This document shows positions 1-14,583 of a stretch of 64,000 bases of DNA, piece by piece. The stretch lies in contig CM042562.1 in assembly GCA_023630585.1 (NCBI GenBank), positions 5,344,684 through 5,408,683 on the forward strand, read 5' to 3'. Source of the stretch: Cranoglanis bouderius (taxonomy: Eukaryota; Chordata; Actinopteri; Siluriformes; Cranoglanididae). The notes below the pieces were generated by a model. That model saw nothing but the letters and a program-made list of their open reading frames with translations, searched no databases and had not been told where the DNA came from. Position 1 is the first letter of the stretch; every line of letters begins with the position of its first letter. The position numbers were made by a program, and so were the translations under genes.

Positions 1-228
1 TGTTTAACCAGGAGTTCCTTAGTGAAAAGAAGGGATTTGGTATTTTTGTGTCTACATAATCTGCAAGCTGTTAGACCAATCCCAGCATCCTTTAACCCTG
101 TGCATATGTGTGTGTGTGTTTTGTCCTGCATGTGCCTGACCCCTGGGCACAGATCGGCTGGGATGTGGAGGGGTGTCTCTAGTGGGATGCTGGCCAGCCT
201 TATGCTGACTATAGCCTCCAAACCTGCA

Positions 229-286
229 TTCTTCTTCTTCTTCTTCTTCTTCTTCTTCTTCTTCTTCTTCTTCTTCTTCTTCTTCT
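229..286. repeat. (TTC)n microsatellite
   Basis: About 18 TTC units running into CT-rich sequence. Confidence 0.95.
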
Positions 287-475
287 CTCTCTCTTTCTTT
301 CTTCCTCTCTCTCTATATTTCTCCAGTTCTAACCATTTACATAGTGCACATATCTGTAATACTTTCTTATGGATCACTTTATTCTTTGCCAGACCAGTGG
401 CCTCTCTGGCACATTAAGCATCTGATTTGTCTGATTACAGAAAAAGTATCTGCTCTTTACTTTATTTACTGGCTT

Positions 476-510
476 ACTTTCTATGTCAAGATGGTCCTGA
501 CATAGAAAGT
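476..510. repeat. perfect 13-bp inverted repeat
   Basis: ACTTTCTATGTCA at 476-488 and its exact reverse complement at 498-510, with a 9-nt spacer. Function unknown. Confidence 0.9.
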
Positions 511-3500
511 GACGTTCAGTTCTCTGGCAAAGGTACATAATTTTATTAGAAGTAATTCACAATGACTGTCTAACTCACAGTAATATTGTGGTTGTAATGT
601 CATGTCAAGTGTCCAGTTGCATCAGCACTTCAAGCGTTTGTGCTATGATGGCCAGAACCATCCCATTCACAGTCATGTGTATATTGAGGTTATCCACTGC
701 AAGTTAAAGTTTTCTTTAAAATGGAACTATATTGTGGTGCATTGTGTCCTGACATGACACAGTACAAAAACCTTCTTAGTTTTCCTGTAGTTAATGTGTG
801 AATTGTAATCAGCTAAAATGTCCTAAATGTGAGCAGTTCGGTTAAAAAGAAGAAAAGTGTTACTTTACTGATTTGGAACATGGGGGGAAAAAACAGCTAT
901 TTTTCTAACTTACTGTTGCCAGTGTGCCCCTTCTCTCACACTCTCTCTCTCTCTGGGAACTCTTTGGGCAATAGAGGGAGAGTTCATCCCTCTGGGAGGA
1001 TTTAGAAGACTCCCTTGTCTTTCACTTCATCAGAGACAATTGAGTCATTCAGGGCCATTGTGGCAGTTCGGAGGCAGGAGAGAGGAGGTGAGGTAGGCTT
1101 GGAGGCCTGATAGAGGCTTGGGGGAGTGACGGGGGAGCCCCTGCTGTCGGAGTAGGAATGAAGTGCACACTTTGGGCAGATCTCACGCAACCCCGGTAGT
1201 GGGGAAGGAGGTGGGGAACGTATCCTAAAACTCCAGAGCAATTTGCCACATCAGAATGGCACTTGAGTTACCCAAGGGGCCTACTATGGGGAAATTTAGT
1301 GGAGGACGAGAGGCAGCAGGCGGAGGTTAGGGGTCACAGCCCAACCAAGTGCATCCGTCAGTGGGCCATGAGGGAGCTGGAGAGGGGGTTGATGGAGCTC
1401 TGGCACTGCTGCTTTCCTTGGCATGCTTATAAAAACTGTGGCAGGGATTAAGGAGAGAACATTTGCAGTAGTGGTCTGAAGTGGATACGCCTGTTAGAGC
1501 ATGTGCACTATGCCCTCGCTGAGGTGTCTCCTTTCACTCCCCTAAATCCAAACACTACTATGCTGGAAGCCAGGATATCACCTGGCTCACAGCCACCATG
1601 CATTTCCTTATTAAATTACTCTTACAATAAATATAAATTATTACGAGGGGAATATTTTCATTTAATGGGCAACCAATCCCTAAACTGCACCCTTTCTAAA
1701 CATTTCCTATGATATGGATTTGGTTTTCCATATTTTTCTAATTGTATCACCTCGTTTGGCATTCTTAAAACCAGCAGCCAATAAAAAACACAAGGAGCTC
1801 AACAGGAGAACTTTATGACACATCCTTTCCCCCACAGTACAGACGCAAACTCATAAACAAATAGATTGTACAGGAGTAGGCAGTAGGAGTGCAGAGAAAG
1901 GGGAGCAGTGGAGCTGAGGGCAAGGTGGGAGTCAATAAGTCCCTCCAGCATCAACCACAGGACTGCACCCTGCAGTGAACCTACCGCTAATTAATACTGA
2001 ACAGACTGGCTCTCCGAAAGGGTCACACACACTTTCATGGTACACACATTCTCGTACAACAAAGCCACAAAGTAGACGCGTATCCACTATACAAGTACTG
2101 CACCAACACAAAGTCCATGTTCAGATAGCCACAGGCAACAACTGAAAACTGCATGTAAGACAAAACCAAATTGCAAATCTGAGCTTTGCCAAACTCTAAA
2201 TTGCTTCATATGCTTCATAGCACATAGGTGTGGTAATACGATTTAAAGAAAGGCATGAAACATTTCGATTGGGTAGAAGAGGACAAAGAGAAGGAACAGT
2301 GGGAAGAGCTGTGGTTGGATCTAGTTAGAGATGAGGAAGGAATGATAACATTTTTTACTTGCAGCTCGGCCAAGTTTTTTGGCTAGAATCCGAGCCCAGT
2401 GGTTGACGTCCCGATCGAGTCACTGGCCGACCTACAAGGCCAACCAACTTGTCAGAAGTTCTCTTTGGGGATCCTGGGTAGTATACCACAGCATACATTA
2501 TGAATAAAAAAATGATCTATTTTTATGTCAAGTTTACTCCAAATCCATTTTTCATGTTTTGAGCTCTAGTCGGCATACCACATTGCCTGTGGTTCCAAGG
2601 TTACGAAGCAGCTCTTGGCTGCTTGACTAACCTTTAGCCATACAATACATACCCTCTTTCTCCCTCTCCCTCTATGTATCTTATTTAGCTGTTTATATCC
2701 TCAATTTACCTACCTTGCCTATTTAGCTCTCTGTGATAGCTAACCGCCTCAGTTGTGTCTAACCTCATTAGATAATCAAGCATTTGCTAAGCCTTTATGC
2801 AAATCCAATGAACTCTCCTCTTACGTCCTTAGATTGTTTGAATAATTGTTTGAATTTACTCTCAGGCAGTGTGTGAAGCAGCTATTTTGAAAGGTCACAT
2901 GTTTCCTCCTCTATGTATGGTGCTATTCAGGTTTCCCCGAATATCAACAAGCAAAAGCCAGTTAACCTCTGACCAGGGTAATTGAGATAACACAGAGGGC
3001 ACACTTTGCGCCAGAAAAAAAAGCAAGTATCTTTGCAACTCCTGATGAGCTGACCATGACATGGCCATGACCATGACTTTGACAGTCTGACACTCTGGAA
3101 CCAGACCATTGCTGTGTATGACCTTGTTTTGGAGTTTCTGACTGTTCATTACACCAGGTCAAAGGTTCACAACTTGAGGTCATTGGCTTTGTGAATATTG
3201 GACTGATGGTGCTTGCTAAAGCAGATTTTTTTAGCATTGAAAGGAAAGAGCTGCAGTGAGTGAGGTTCTGGGTTGGCTGGGAAGGAGGACGTGGTCACTG
3301 AGCAGATCTTTAAGTATGTGGGGAGCAGAGTGCACACGTAGATCAGGTACACAAGCGACAGCGTTGATATAAAATAAGGTCTAGTCCTTAAAGGAAGGAC
3401 CAGGCTCCACTGCAGGCTAATGTTCAGAGAGGACAGAGTCAAAGGAAAGATGGGACAGATGGAATGACACACTCGTTTCCTGTGACTGAGTGAGGCGGAT

Positions 3501-4184
3501 GGGGCAGAGTTCAGAAACATCACCTACAGCCCTCTTGCTTTGTACTTCCTCTTTAGACTGTATTGTATAACATTTGCTCTCTCTTACATTGTACATTTTA
3601 ATCTTTACCCATTTCTACAGCTGAGTATGTGCCCTCTGATCCTAACCATAAATGATAATAAGAAGGTTTTATAACTTAATTGCACAACTGGTTGATATTT
3701 TTTTTAATATCTCTGGGTATAGGTTGTCACTTAGTTTCTTCCTTCACTGTGAGAAATACTAGTGTGTGTGTATGTGTGTATATGAGTCCTAAGGAACCTG
3801 GCTGGATGAATCATTTACCCAACGGGTTGCTGAAATGACCTTTTATAGACATATAAAAGCAACATAATGCACCTGAAATTTCATATATGCCACAAATCAG
3901 CCTTTGTATGAAATAAACAGCAAATATGCTGACATTTCTTATTCATGCAGGACATCTGTGACTTGAGAAATGTTTCCCGCCTCCATGGCACAAACAGCCA
4001 GTTCCAACCTCATGCATTTTTTTTTTTCAATCCAGGATGAGTTTCAACACAATTTGCTTTTGCTTTCTGAACCATATGGTCATTTTAGGATATTTTTCCT
4101 CTTCTGTTCCTTCCTCTGTTTGCTTTTCTGCATTGTTAACATGTTTTTCTTTGTTTCTCCATTTTGTTTCTTTCCACCATTCAG

Positions 4185-4286
4185 TATCTACAGATGAAAT
4201 GGCCACTGCTAGATGTTCAAGCAGGAAGTCTTCAAAGTAGACAAGCACTTAAAGATGCCAGGTCCCCTTCTCCAGCACACATTGTT
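4185..4286 (+). CDS. tcf7l2: tcf7l2 exon 5
   Basis: 102 nt, 34 codons, phase 0 at both ends. It begins YLQMKWPLLDVQAGS and ends RSPSPAHIV, essentially identical to human TCF7L2. The acceptor is a long T-rich tract ending in CATTCAG; the donor is GTAAGT. The exon lies between the beta-catenin-binding N-terminus and the Groucho region. Because it joins exon 6 at a codon boundary, any alternative first exon ending in phase 0 can replace exons 1-5 without shifting frame. Confidence 0.96.
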
Positions 4287-6228
4287 GTAAGTAACACCCA
4301 TTAGTCATTCCATTTACAAAGCTCTTTGTTTTACGGTGCAGACAAAAGATCCTATTCCTGTCTCTAGTATGGCCCGCCTCTCTGGGATCTCGCACTACTG
4401 TCCTAAAACAAACCTGTCAATTGAGTGCAAATGACTGCAGCTTTTTGTGTGGCAAGCAGGACTGCATAGCGCTGTGCACTTACTTTAGCTGGTAGTAGGC
4501 TAAAAATTCAGTAGCACATAGAGGAGTAGAGTTGAATCTCACACACGCTCAACTGTGTGGCATTTTGGAACGCTTTCTACTAGAAATGCATTTGAAGATT
4601 CAAAGCTTTTAACCAGTTCAAATTTGAAAACACTTATTAACATCTGTTTTGAAAAAGTATGATATAGAAATATTCAGAAATATAGGTCTGTATGCCTATG
4701 AACTGGTGGTTTTAAAAAATGTTGTGTTGTTCTCGTGCAGCTGTTAAGGCTACTAGGAAATATATGATATATATTTCTTAATATAGGAAAAACAATAAAT
4801 ATCACAATTATAATAGGGAAATAATAATTCTCCTACTTGAGTATCCTATTTATTAGTCTTCATTTTATTATAACACTAGGTTGGGGGTGTGGGGGTGTGG
4901 GGGTGGTATTCTGCTTGAGGTCTTTTTCAGTCATGCTGCAGTGTTGGCTTTCTGAGGTATCATTTTGAAGACAGAGAAATATCTTAATATCGAAATATCC
5001 TAACTAATGTCAGCTATCATAGCTAGCCTAACTAACAGGCTTCTCACTTATATTCATCATAGCATGTCCTTGGCAAAATGCGTTATTCATGTTTTGTAGC
5101 GGCAAAACAACGATAGACACTGTATTTTCTCTTGCCGCTGGTTCCCTAGCTAATGTTTGTTTCTCTTGCAAACATTTATATTTACCTCAGCATAATATAA
5201 TTTATAATCACAAATTAAAAATCAAAACTCTGTCACACTGTAGACCCTTGCAGCATATGTGTTCAGGCAAAAAGGTATGTACAGGGTATGTGAAATGTGA
5301 ATAGCCTTTAAAACATTTCAGCTACAGTACAGTGAATAGGTCTCAAACTACATGGGACTAACAGTAACACTGACAATGCTACAAGCTGACTAGTGTTTCT
5401 GCAGAGATGTCCTCCCCGGGCTCTCATATGGAAATGGTTAATTAATGGCCAGGCCCATGAGGTAAAAGCAGTCAGCTATAAATATCTGCAAATCTTTATT
5501 CTATAGATTCCAGTGGCATTATAGCCAGTCAGTAAACTCCAAACTCTTCACGCATTCAGCAATCATCAGTAACACCAAGGGTAGACATATCAGTGCACTG
5601 GTATAATGGGAGTGTGTAACTTTACCTCATGGTGTCCGTCAGTAGACCAACTGCTCTGTTCACTCCAGAGCAAAGCTGAGAGCCTTATTTGAATTTACAG
5701 CCCGTTGTTTTGGTTGGCCCCATCTGGATGTAGGGTCAGGCATAGGTCAGTAAAGTCAATTAAGAATGTTCATCATCAAAGTAGTATAACTACTGTAACA
5801 GGCCTTACATTTTTACCATTAAAGTATTTATTATTTACTTTTTAAATTGGTGTCAGATAATGTGCCACTTTTGCCAAACAGTACAGCTTTGAGCTTGTGA
5901 GTGCAAAACTTCTTGACACTTTCAGAGTTTGTTGTGGGTGACTCAGGTCCCATTATTAAATGGCGAAAAGCTTCTATTCCTTCCCGAAGTGAACACACAG
6001 TGCACATAACGTCCTAGACTTCAGTGCATCTTGGCAGAACTGAGTTAAGAATAGCTGCCTGCCACGCTGTGTTTATTTGAAACAGAGAGCTGTCAAAAGT
6101 TAAGTTTAGCACCAAAGAGTTGGCGATGGCAGCATTTTGATGAACTGAACAGCCAGTGAGATCTTCACTCTGTAAAGGTACTGGGTTATTTTGGGAGCAT
6201 ATGGGCAGGTTTATGAGGCTGCTTTCTG

Positions 6229-6282
<54 letters not shown>

Positions 6283-8593
6283 TAGAGAAAATGGGTACTT
6301 CTTCCTTCTCAAAATTATTAAAACGGCAGGAGGCATTTAAGAGCAGTTTCAGGTAAACGCTGTGCTTGACTATAATCCCTGCCTGTCTGGTAAGGCTGTA
6401 AATACTTATCAACACAGTGTAATGCTTTTTTATTGCCTTAGAGCAGAGTTTTAAAGCTCTCTCCAGTGAACAGCTTTACTCTGAATTCCATCTTCATTTA
6501 ATCATGTTCTTTATTTGTTTATTTATTCGTCGTGATTAGGTCTTGATTTTTGTTCGATCAAGTCCTGGCTTGGTGAAACCAGAAACCATCAACGTGAACT
6601 TACTGGTTTAGCAAGTGTAAATGAGCAAATCAGATGTGCGGTTTACCTGAAATAATCTCTCCTCGCTTTCACCCCTTCCCTCTCTCCTTCCCTTGTCTTT
6701 TTTCTCTCTCTCCTTACTCTGATACTCTGTGCTTGATCTAGCATTTCCTTTGTTTGCATCATGCAAGTGATGAACTTTAGTCAGACATGTTGCTGTTGTC
6801 GGAGACAGGTGAATGCGTTCAGGTCTGAAATGTCCAATACAGTGTATACATAGTGTATATATTTTTTTCTGATTTGTCCCAGTATGTGATCCTCTTATCA
6901 ACCTATTTCCGCAAAGTGTAAACAGTACAGAGGAGGGGTTTTTTTTTCCTGCTGTCAAATTGGAATAACACCTGGCATCCTCGACCCAAGGCTGCCAGGT
7001 TGGGCTGGCTGCTGTGGCCCGATAAGAGAATGCCGATAGGCAGGAGATAAGGAGCAGGAGCCGAAGTTCAAGTGATCTTCCAATCAGCTGGATAGAGACA
7101 GAGAGATAGAGAGGCACACACGCATGTGAGTGAGAGAGAGAAAGAGAAAGAGAAGGACAGAAAAAATGACAGTGTAATAAGTATAATGAGAGAAATAGAC
7201 AGTATACGGCTTGACCAGTTGATTGAGCGTGTTAAAGAGGAGATTAGGCCAGGAGACTGAAACTCTCTACCTCTTCATACTGGTTGCGGAGTCATCATGA
7301 TGTGTTTTGGAGCCACGCAGCCCCCTCAGTCCACTCAGAGATATGTGGTTCTGTGTTTTTAGTGGGCTAAAACCCGACAGGTTGCCTCTGAGCCTCATAC
7401 AAAGATATGCATTTGAAATAGGCATGGAAGTGTAGAGGATGTGTAGTTGTGCCTGTGATGGCAGTGCGAGTTCTCAAGCCTGAAATATCATTAAAGTATA
7501 TCAAACTTTTAACCTACAGTCACATAGCATGCATTCACCTTACTCGAGTACTTTACGAAGCATCACTGATTGATCATGACAAGTCAATAAGTGCATGAAT
7601 AAACTTTTCATTCATTCATCATCAGTAAGCTCTTTATCCTGGTCAGGGTAGCAATGGATCTGGAGCCTATCACGGGAATATTGAGCGCGATGGATGCCAG
7701 TGCACCGTGCACACACACATGTTCACACCTAGGGGCAGTTAAGCATAGTCATCTACCTACCTACCACCATGTTTTTGTTGGAGGTTGGAGGAAACGGGAA
7801 AACCCAGAGGAAACATGCACAGAATACACCACACAGACAGTATCTCGAGTTCACACTACTAGCTGCTCACAGAGGCACTGGGGACACTAGCCAGACTGAA
7901 ATAAGTATTTTACCACGGTGTACACTATGTATGAGTCTATGCGAGGTGAGAGAACAACACCTCTAACGACTGAAATGACTCCAATACTTGCTGGTTCAAA
8001 TACAGTAAACTGTATGGAATTGTTGAGAAATGACCTAAACGCACGTCCTTAATTCACATCCATCCAGAGCACATCCACAGATATGTAGTGATTAGTAATG
8101 CATTACTTGCTGAAGACCCGAACCCTCTCGTCTACACATGTACACACTCGTTTACGTGACGTCAGCCCAGTGTGGTGTAAGGGAAACCTTTTGGGGGGGC
8201 AGGGTGAGATGGGATATTTCCCCACAGCTGTGACAGATTGGCCATTCGTTCCAGGCTCGCTTTCCTGCATTCTCCGTCGTTCTGTGCGCACAGCTGTCCA
8301 CTGCTGTTTCTGCAGCCTCCATTGTGTTCCCATCATGTGACTGAGACGGAGCGTTTCATTCATACCACAGGAGCCCGGTTCATGACTGAAATCAGATCAA
8401 CTGATCAGTCAGACGCACTTTGTGATTGAAATGTGCAGACAGGTGCCATAGTGTGAGATTGACATTGGAGTGTGGAGTTGATTTTAAAGCGTTATGAGGG
8501 CAGGAATGAGACCGAATACTTTCTGAAGAGTACTTCTGCGGTGTTCAAACTTTTTTTAAAGTAATTTTTGCTTGGAAAGTGATGCAGAAATAA

Positions 8594-8646
<53 letters not shown>

Positions 8647-8775
8647 CACACACACCCACACCACCCTTCCCTCTGGGTCTTGTTGAGGCTGGACAATGTC
8701 TCCATTGTGTTCAGGGCTTTCACTGGCAGCAGGGGACGGCTGGAGTGTTAACTGTTTCCCCACCGGGCTCCACTG

Positions 8776-8841
<66 letters not shown>

Positions 8842-8914
8842 TTTTAGCACTTTGTGAGGACCACATGAAGAGTACATCACAATTTACCAAAGAGATTTAT
8901 CAAAAAAGTAGCTT

Positions 8915-8946
<32 letters not shown>

Positions 8947-9023
8947 AAAGTATTGAAAGATTAGGGTTTGGGGTCAACTACATTAACGCACAAGTCAACG
9001 TAAATATCCTACAAAAATAATAA

Positions 9024-9069
<46 letters not shown>

Positions 9070-11073
9070 GCGGGAACGGCAAGGATGCAGAGAAAGGGGA
9101 GAGGGAAGGAGGGGGACAACAGGGGGAAGAGTTCTGTTTTGTGCCAGTTCCGAGTGTATGGTAATTAGTAGTGAGGAAGTAATGGAATGTGAGCAGTTGG
9201 TAGAGAGCGGGACCTCCCACCTGAAGCCCTGCATTCTGTACCACTGAATACCGTGCAGTCCTTAACACCAGAGATCACCATGATGAACTCTCAACATAGA
9301 GTCACATGTCTTATAATCCAGCCGTGAACGTCGATTCATATTGTGTAGAATATTTCAAGAAAAATCCCTCAATGCACTGCATCTTCCCAACCTCCCACTG
9401 AGTGTGAGAGACCGAGCAGACTGTGTCACTACGGTGCAGGGACAGAAGTTTTGCCTGATAATTTGCTCTTTTTGTCTGTGAATGGTGGTGCACCTGGACC
9501 GGCTGGACAATAGCTGGGAGGGCCAGAGGCCTGCTGGGAAATCCCAGCCCCCTCGCTGATAATGAGCACCCCAGTGTCACAGATTTCAGACTGAACTCCA
9601 ATGCATTCTCTCTCTCTCTTTCCCTCTTTCTCTCACACATACTAGCTCTCTCGCTGTCTTTCTCAAAGAGCTGTACTGTGCAATGTGTTCTGTCTCTTTT
9701 GATGGTGTGCACCCGATTGGCATTTTGCCTGCAGCTTTTCCAAGGCCTTTCCTGTCCTAAACTCACAGAGTTGTTTAAAACTCATGGCCACTTCACGTTC
9801 TTATCGCTGTTCCATGTGAGCAGGACCACAGGCTATCATGTTCAGCCACAGCCTGTGTGTGTGTATGTAATGTGAATGTGGCCAGAGTTGTTCCTGTACC
9901 CACCCAACCCCCACCACACACTTTCTCACCCAGACACAACATGGTGAGTTTTTCTCCTGAACATTCAGGAATAAGCCACCTGGCACAACTTTTGGTTCTT
10001 GTTAATTTTCCACCAATTTCAGTGCTGAATAGAGTGGTCACAGTGATGACAAAAAGAGTAACTGTATCATCTTTGCAGTGAACAATGGCACCAACTGGTA
10101 GTGCTTGTATTAAGATTGTTCGTTTGTTCACCCGCCGTTTGGTTAACCAGTTTATACTGGGCGAAAGACAATTACTGACAGGAACACCTCATTGAAGAAG
10201 AACAAGAAGAAGACTTGCTAAAGACATTTGTGCTGGCTGTGTCCCAATTGGCATACTTCTACTTATGTACTAAAAGTATGTACTCTTTTTGTGAAGAAGA
10301 AGAACATACTTTTGAGTGTGTATTAAGAGTATGTAAGTACTGGGATATACTAACACGCAGTGTAAAGGAAGGGAACGTTGTTGCCCGGAGGAGAACACCG
10401 TCACCGTAAATAGACTCCTCGTTGCATTTCAGCCTTTCTTTATTCATTATTCCTTATATAATTTATACTATATAATTTAATTTATCATTCCCTTGATTTA
10501 TTTTTCTACATTTCATTTACACCTCTCTAAAATGCGTCCTTGAATTTGGCGACGCAAACCATCACAAAACTCCTCCCTCGCGCAAAGAGTTGTGGGTAAT
10601 ATTAGCTGAAAAAAATGTCCACGGATCCACACTTACCGGAAATGGTAGACCATCCGGGTACCTTTGGGATACTCATTTCAGCGTACTACGATTTGGGACA
10701 CGCTAATTCTAATCTCGGATACTATGTAGTACGGATTGTATGCCAGTTGGGACGCAGGGATAGAATAGGCATGAAGCCGATTTGGAGGTCTCAAACTAAA
10801 ACAATAACCATTACAATATGTGTTTTTTGTTGTTTATTTGTTAGTTTTTTGCATTTTGCACCTCATTTTTTTAATGCAGTGTTGCATATTGTGAGCGAAT
10901 GTAGCAGTAGTTTGTGCTGTGATAAAGAGACCTATGGGAAACTGGCTCTTTACTGAGGGCAAACAGTGACAAGGTTATCAGCCTGTGTGCTTTAAACCTT
11001 CCCATCTTCGTTAACCTGCTCTCAGCACTCAGGACACCCGTTGTATTGTGTAAGGAACTTGATGATCCTGTGC

Positions 11074-11119
<46 letters not shown>

Positions 11120-14100
11120 TTGTTCAACAACATCCTGCCCTGACTTCGACATGAGTCACATGATCGGATAAACTCGGGATATAGAAAGCCTGCCTGGAGT
11201 TTCTATTTGTGTTGAGTTCTGACGCCCTGGTTTAGCATCAACATTTTTACGAGGCGGTCTATGAAATATTTACCTCCGTCCTCCTTTCTCTTTCTCTTCC
11301 TTTTTTTCTGCTGTCCCTGTTCTAACCTTTCATGATTTGGCAGGAAGCCCACGTCGACCATGTTAGCGCTGTGGCACTCTCAAAACGCGCCCCTCTAGTT
11401 TACATTGGCTGACCGTCCACATGCTTCACACAGCCGTGCATTCATTCATGCAGCGAGGATGCACTCGGGTTCACGGCCTCCCAGTCAGGAAATGCCTGCC
11501 TGCTCTCATGGCATGTATGCATGTGTGTCTAGTGAAGTGTATGCCTCCTGCTGTGTAAAATGAATAGACGTGGACCTAAGTGTGACCTCAGACATAGGAA
11601 ATAGACTGTAAATGAGGGATGATGGTGAAAAAAGGATGTTAGTGGTTTGTTTTAGAGTCACGTGACACGCGTGAAAGAGGTATGAAGAGTGATGAACGTG
11701 TTATGAAGTGATTGTGTGACCTGCGGCGTCCGTCTTGTTCGAAGTCCTCGGACAGGCAGATCTGCACTTTTGAACAAACTTCATATGATTTTTGAATTCT
11801 ATTAATTTTACAATCAAAATATCAATAACAACAGAAGACAGGAGCTAAAATGTAGTATTATTATACATCTATCACAGATTCATTCCATCCTCTTATGGAA
11901 CGCTGTGGACAGATACATCAGGGTGAAGCTGCTCCTTTCAGCTCGCCGTGTATTCATGAGTCCAACGTTTGGTGCTCAACTTCAGTTCGGTCTGTTGCGG
12001 GACTTTTAAAACGTTCAGTCCCGCCAGGCGTCCTCCTCACAGCCACGTCGTCTTCCGAGCGTCATCTTTGTGAGCGCTCTTGCTAGCGAGCCGCATTTGT
12101 GTTATGTAAATTATTTTTTCTCTCATCTTCCGGAATGGTGGCGATTATTTCTCTTTCTTTTGCTTTCTCCTGAAGCAGCTGGCATGAAGAGGCTGCTTTT
12201 CAGTTCTGGCATCTGGGCTTGAACGTATGCCAGCGTATGAGTGAGGAAGCAGAGTGGGTCGTGTTTATGTGCATGCATGTGCAGCGGCGTGTCATGTGGG
12301 TCGAGGTTAAGGATGTTTGCACGAGACAAGGCTGCAGTCTATCTGCCTTAATTGTCCTCTTGTCCACTGGCAGAGAAATGATCTATTAAGAGCAAAGCAG
12401 TGAGTGTGTGTGTGTGTATGTGTGTGTGTGTGTGTGTGAAAGAGAAAGAGAGTTGTTTGGCAGCATTCGCCAGGCACAGGCTGGCATGATACGGGGCTGC
12501 AGTGTCTCTCGTTCATGCCTCGACCCTCCTTAGTGGACACAAATAGTTGGGGGAGCTCAAAAGAGCGCCGTACAATGAGTAGCCTTGGTCTGCCAAATGC
12601 GACGTTGGCGCGGAGATCAGGGGACCGAAATTGTTCAGCTCATCTTCTTACATTTAGCATTCTGAAGAGAGCTGCGGCATTGTGGGAAGAGCTCGCCGCC
12701 AAGTCATCGAGGGAATAGCTCTTTGTATTGCTCCACTGATCAATTGCTCATTGATTGCCTCGCTGCGTGTAGGTAATAATGGACTCAGCTTTTGAAGAGG
12801 TCTTATGCTGGGTGAATAATCAGATTTCCATTTCTTCCCCCACCCCCACCCTGCTCTGAGGTTTTGTAAAATGTTGCTGCCAGAACTTGTTTGACAAGGT
12901 TGGGGTGGGGCTCCTCAGCGCGTGTTGCTGGGTTTGTGGGTGTGAGTGTGTGTGTGCTTGTGAAGGCATAAACTCCAAACGGCGATCTGCATGTCCACAT
13001 ATTTTTGGTGTAGGTGTTCCTGCCCGTGCCTGTTTTGCATGCGCGCGAGAGAGAGTTCAGCTGAATGACAAGCAAATGTGTGCACCGCGTGTCTTGACTA
13101 CGGCTGGGTCAGGTTTTCAAGCTCGGCTGCACATGATTTCACTGCAACACTGCAGCACGGCGGCGGATCTGAAACAGTACAGTTCACTTTCTGTCTATGG
13201 GAGGAAAAGGCCATAACACGGGAGAGTGTTCGGAAAATGTATGAGATTTTCTGAAGAAGGAACTTCCTTAAAGGACTTCCTGTGAGCCAGCCTGTAAGCG
13301 GACACACACTCCTCCTCTCCCACAGTCTGCACAGGCTGCATGAAATGGACAAAATTAGTATGTTGCGATTATATTGCTGCACGTTCGGATTGTGATTGAG
13401 GTTGTATCTTGCGATCACTCCTGCCTTGCATGACGTCTCAACATGGGACCTGCATTTTTCACAAGTGTATTTTGATTAAAGGACCTTAACAGATGTCAGT
13501 CCCTCAACCTACCCTGGGGCCAGGCACCACTTTCCCTTGTTGTTCCCTCAGGATGACAGAGTTGCTTAAACTATATTAAAACAAACTAGTGAACCTCTAA
13601 TGCATCATGATTACAAGGTCCTTGTGTAGGTTGGGAAAGTTTAAACTATTAAAACACCTATTTTCATATCTGGAAAAGTGTAATAGTATAGTATTTAATA
13701 AAAAATAAAAAAAATTAAGGGAAAAAGTATAGATAAGGATTTGGATTTGCCCATGTGAAAGTAAGAACCACAGGACTACACTCCTTAATCTGTTGTATGT
13801 AGAGAGTCCCTTATTTTCAGCACATTTCATATTTTATATATTTATGATACAATTAGTGACCTTTAAACTGTAGCAACAACACTGAACATAGAAGGTGGGA
13901 AAGTTTAAAAAAAAAATAAAAATAAAAGTGGTAAGGCCTGGAATAAAGATGAGCCATGATACATTTGAGCAAAAATAAATATATATTTTTTTATTAATAA
14001 ATGTCCTTTTGACAATCACACCAACATAACATTTACCTTAGAGTGTTCATGATGCTTACAGAACACACACACAATCATAAACACTATGTTCACCAAGTGG

Positions 14101-14176
14101 CAAACTTTGATGATAGTGTCCCCAATTCAACCAACACTGCATTCTACTGTACCGCAGTATAACCCAGATTTGTTTC

Positions 14177-14249
<73 letters not shown>

Positions 14250-14534
14250 AATGTACACATGCATACGCACCTTGTGGTGTTACGGGTGAGGCTGGCCGAG
14301 TTAGCTGGTACAGTATTAGCACTTGAGGCTGTTTCACAGAGAAACGTGTTTTGACAGAACTCCAGGTGTCTTATTGTTGGCCTGCTATGGTTCGACAGAT
14401 TTACCAATTAGTATCGGGCTGTGGGTAGACGAGGGGGGCGGAGCTGTTGGGCAGCATTATGGAAGAATAGAATGGGGAGAGAGGAAAGCAGGGAGGGAGG
14501 GATGGAGTCATGGAATGACATGGGGCTGAGCAGG

Positions 14535-14583
<49 letters not shown>

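Larger units (their letters stand above)
1..4184 (+). other. end of intron 4, no coding exon found
   Basis: This stretch precedes exon 5. I searched for the short alternative exon 4 (human TLHFQSGSTHYSAYK...) and saw no match, so it is probably upstream. It contains a TTC tract at 229-286, a perfect inverted repeat at 476-510 and a GC-richer stretch at about 1000-1450 that I do not recognise. The final 60 bases are a good polypyrimidine tract ending in CAG. Confidence 0.7.

Noticed and set aside
1002..1241. Minus-strand 79-aa frame, Pro/Ser-rich, in intron 4
   Set aside because: No family match I recognise, no splice borders and an overlapping second frame of similar length. Probably chance in GC-richer DNA.
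1..4184. Search for tcf7l2 exon 4
   Set aside because: No sequence encoding the HFQSGSTHYSAYKTIEHQ-like segment was seen, so exon 4 is taken to be upstream or skipped here.
6608..7117. Minus-strand 169-aa frame
   Set aside because: Composition is Lys/Arg/Glu-rich from a CT-rich + strand, with no recognisable domain. Non-ATG starts seem allowed in the frame calls, so length is inflated.
8545..9268. Several frames of TH or VC repeats
   Set aside because: Pure translations of (CA)n/(GT)n microsatellites.
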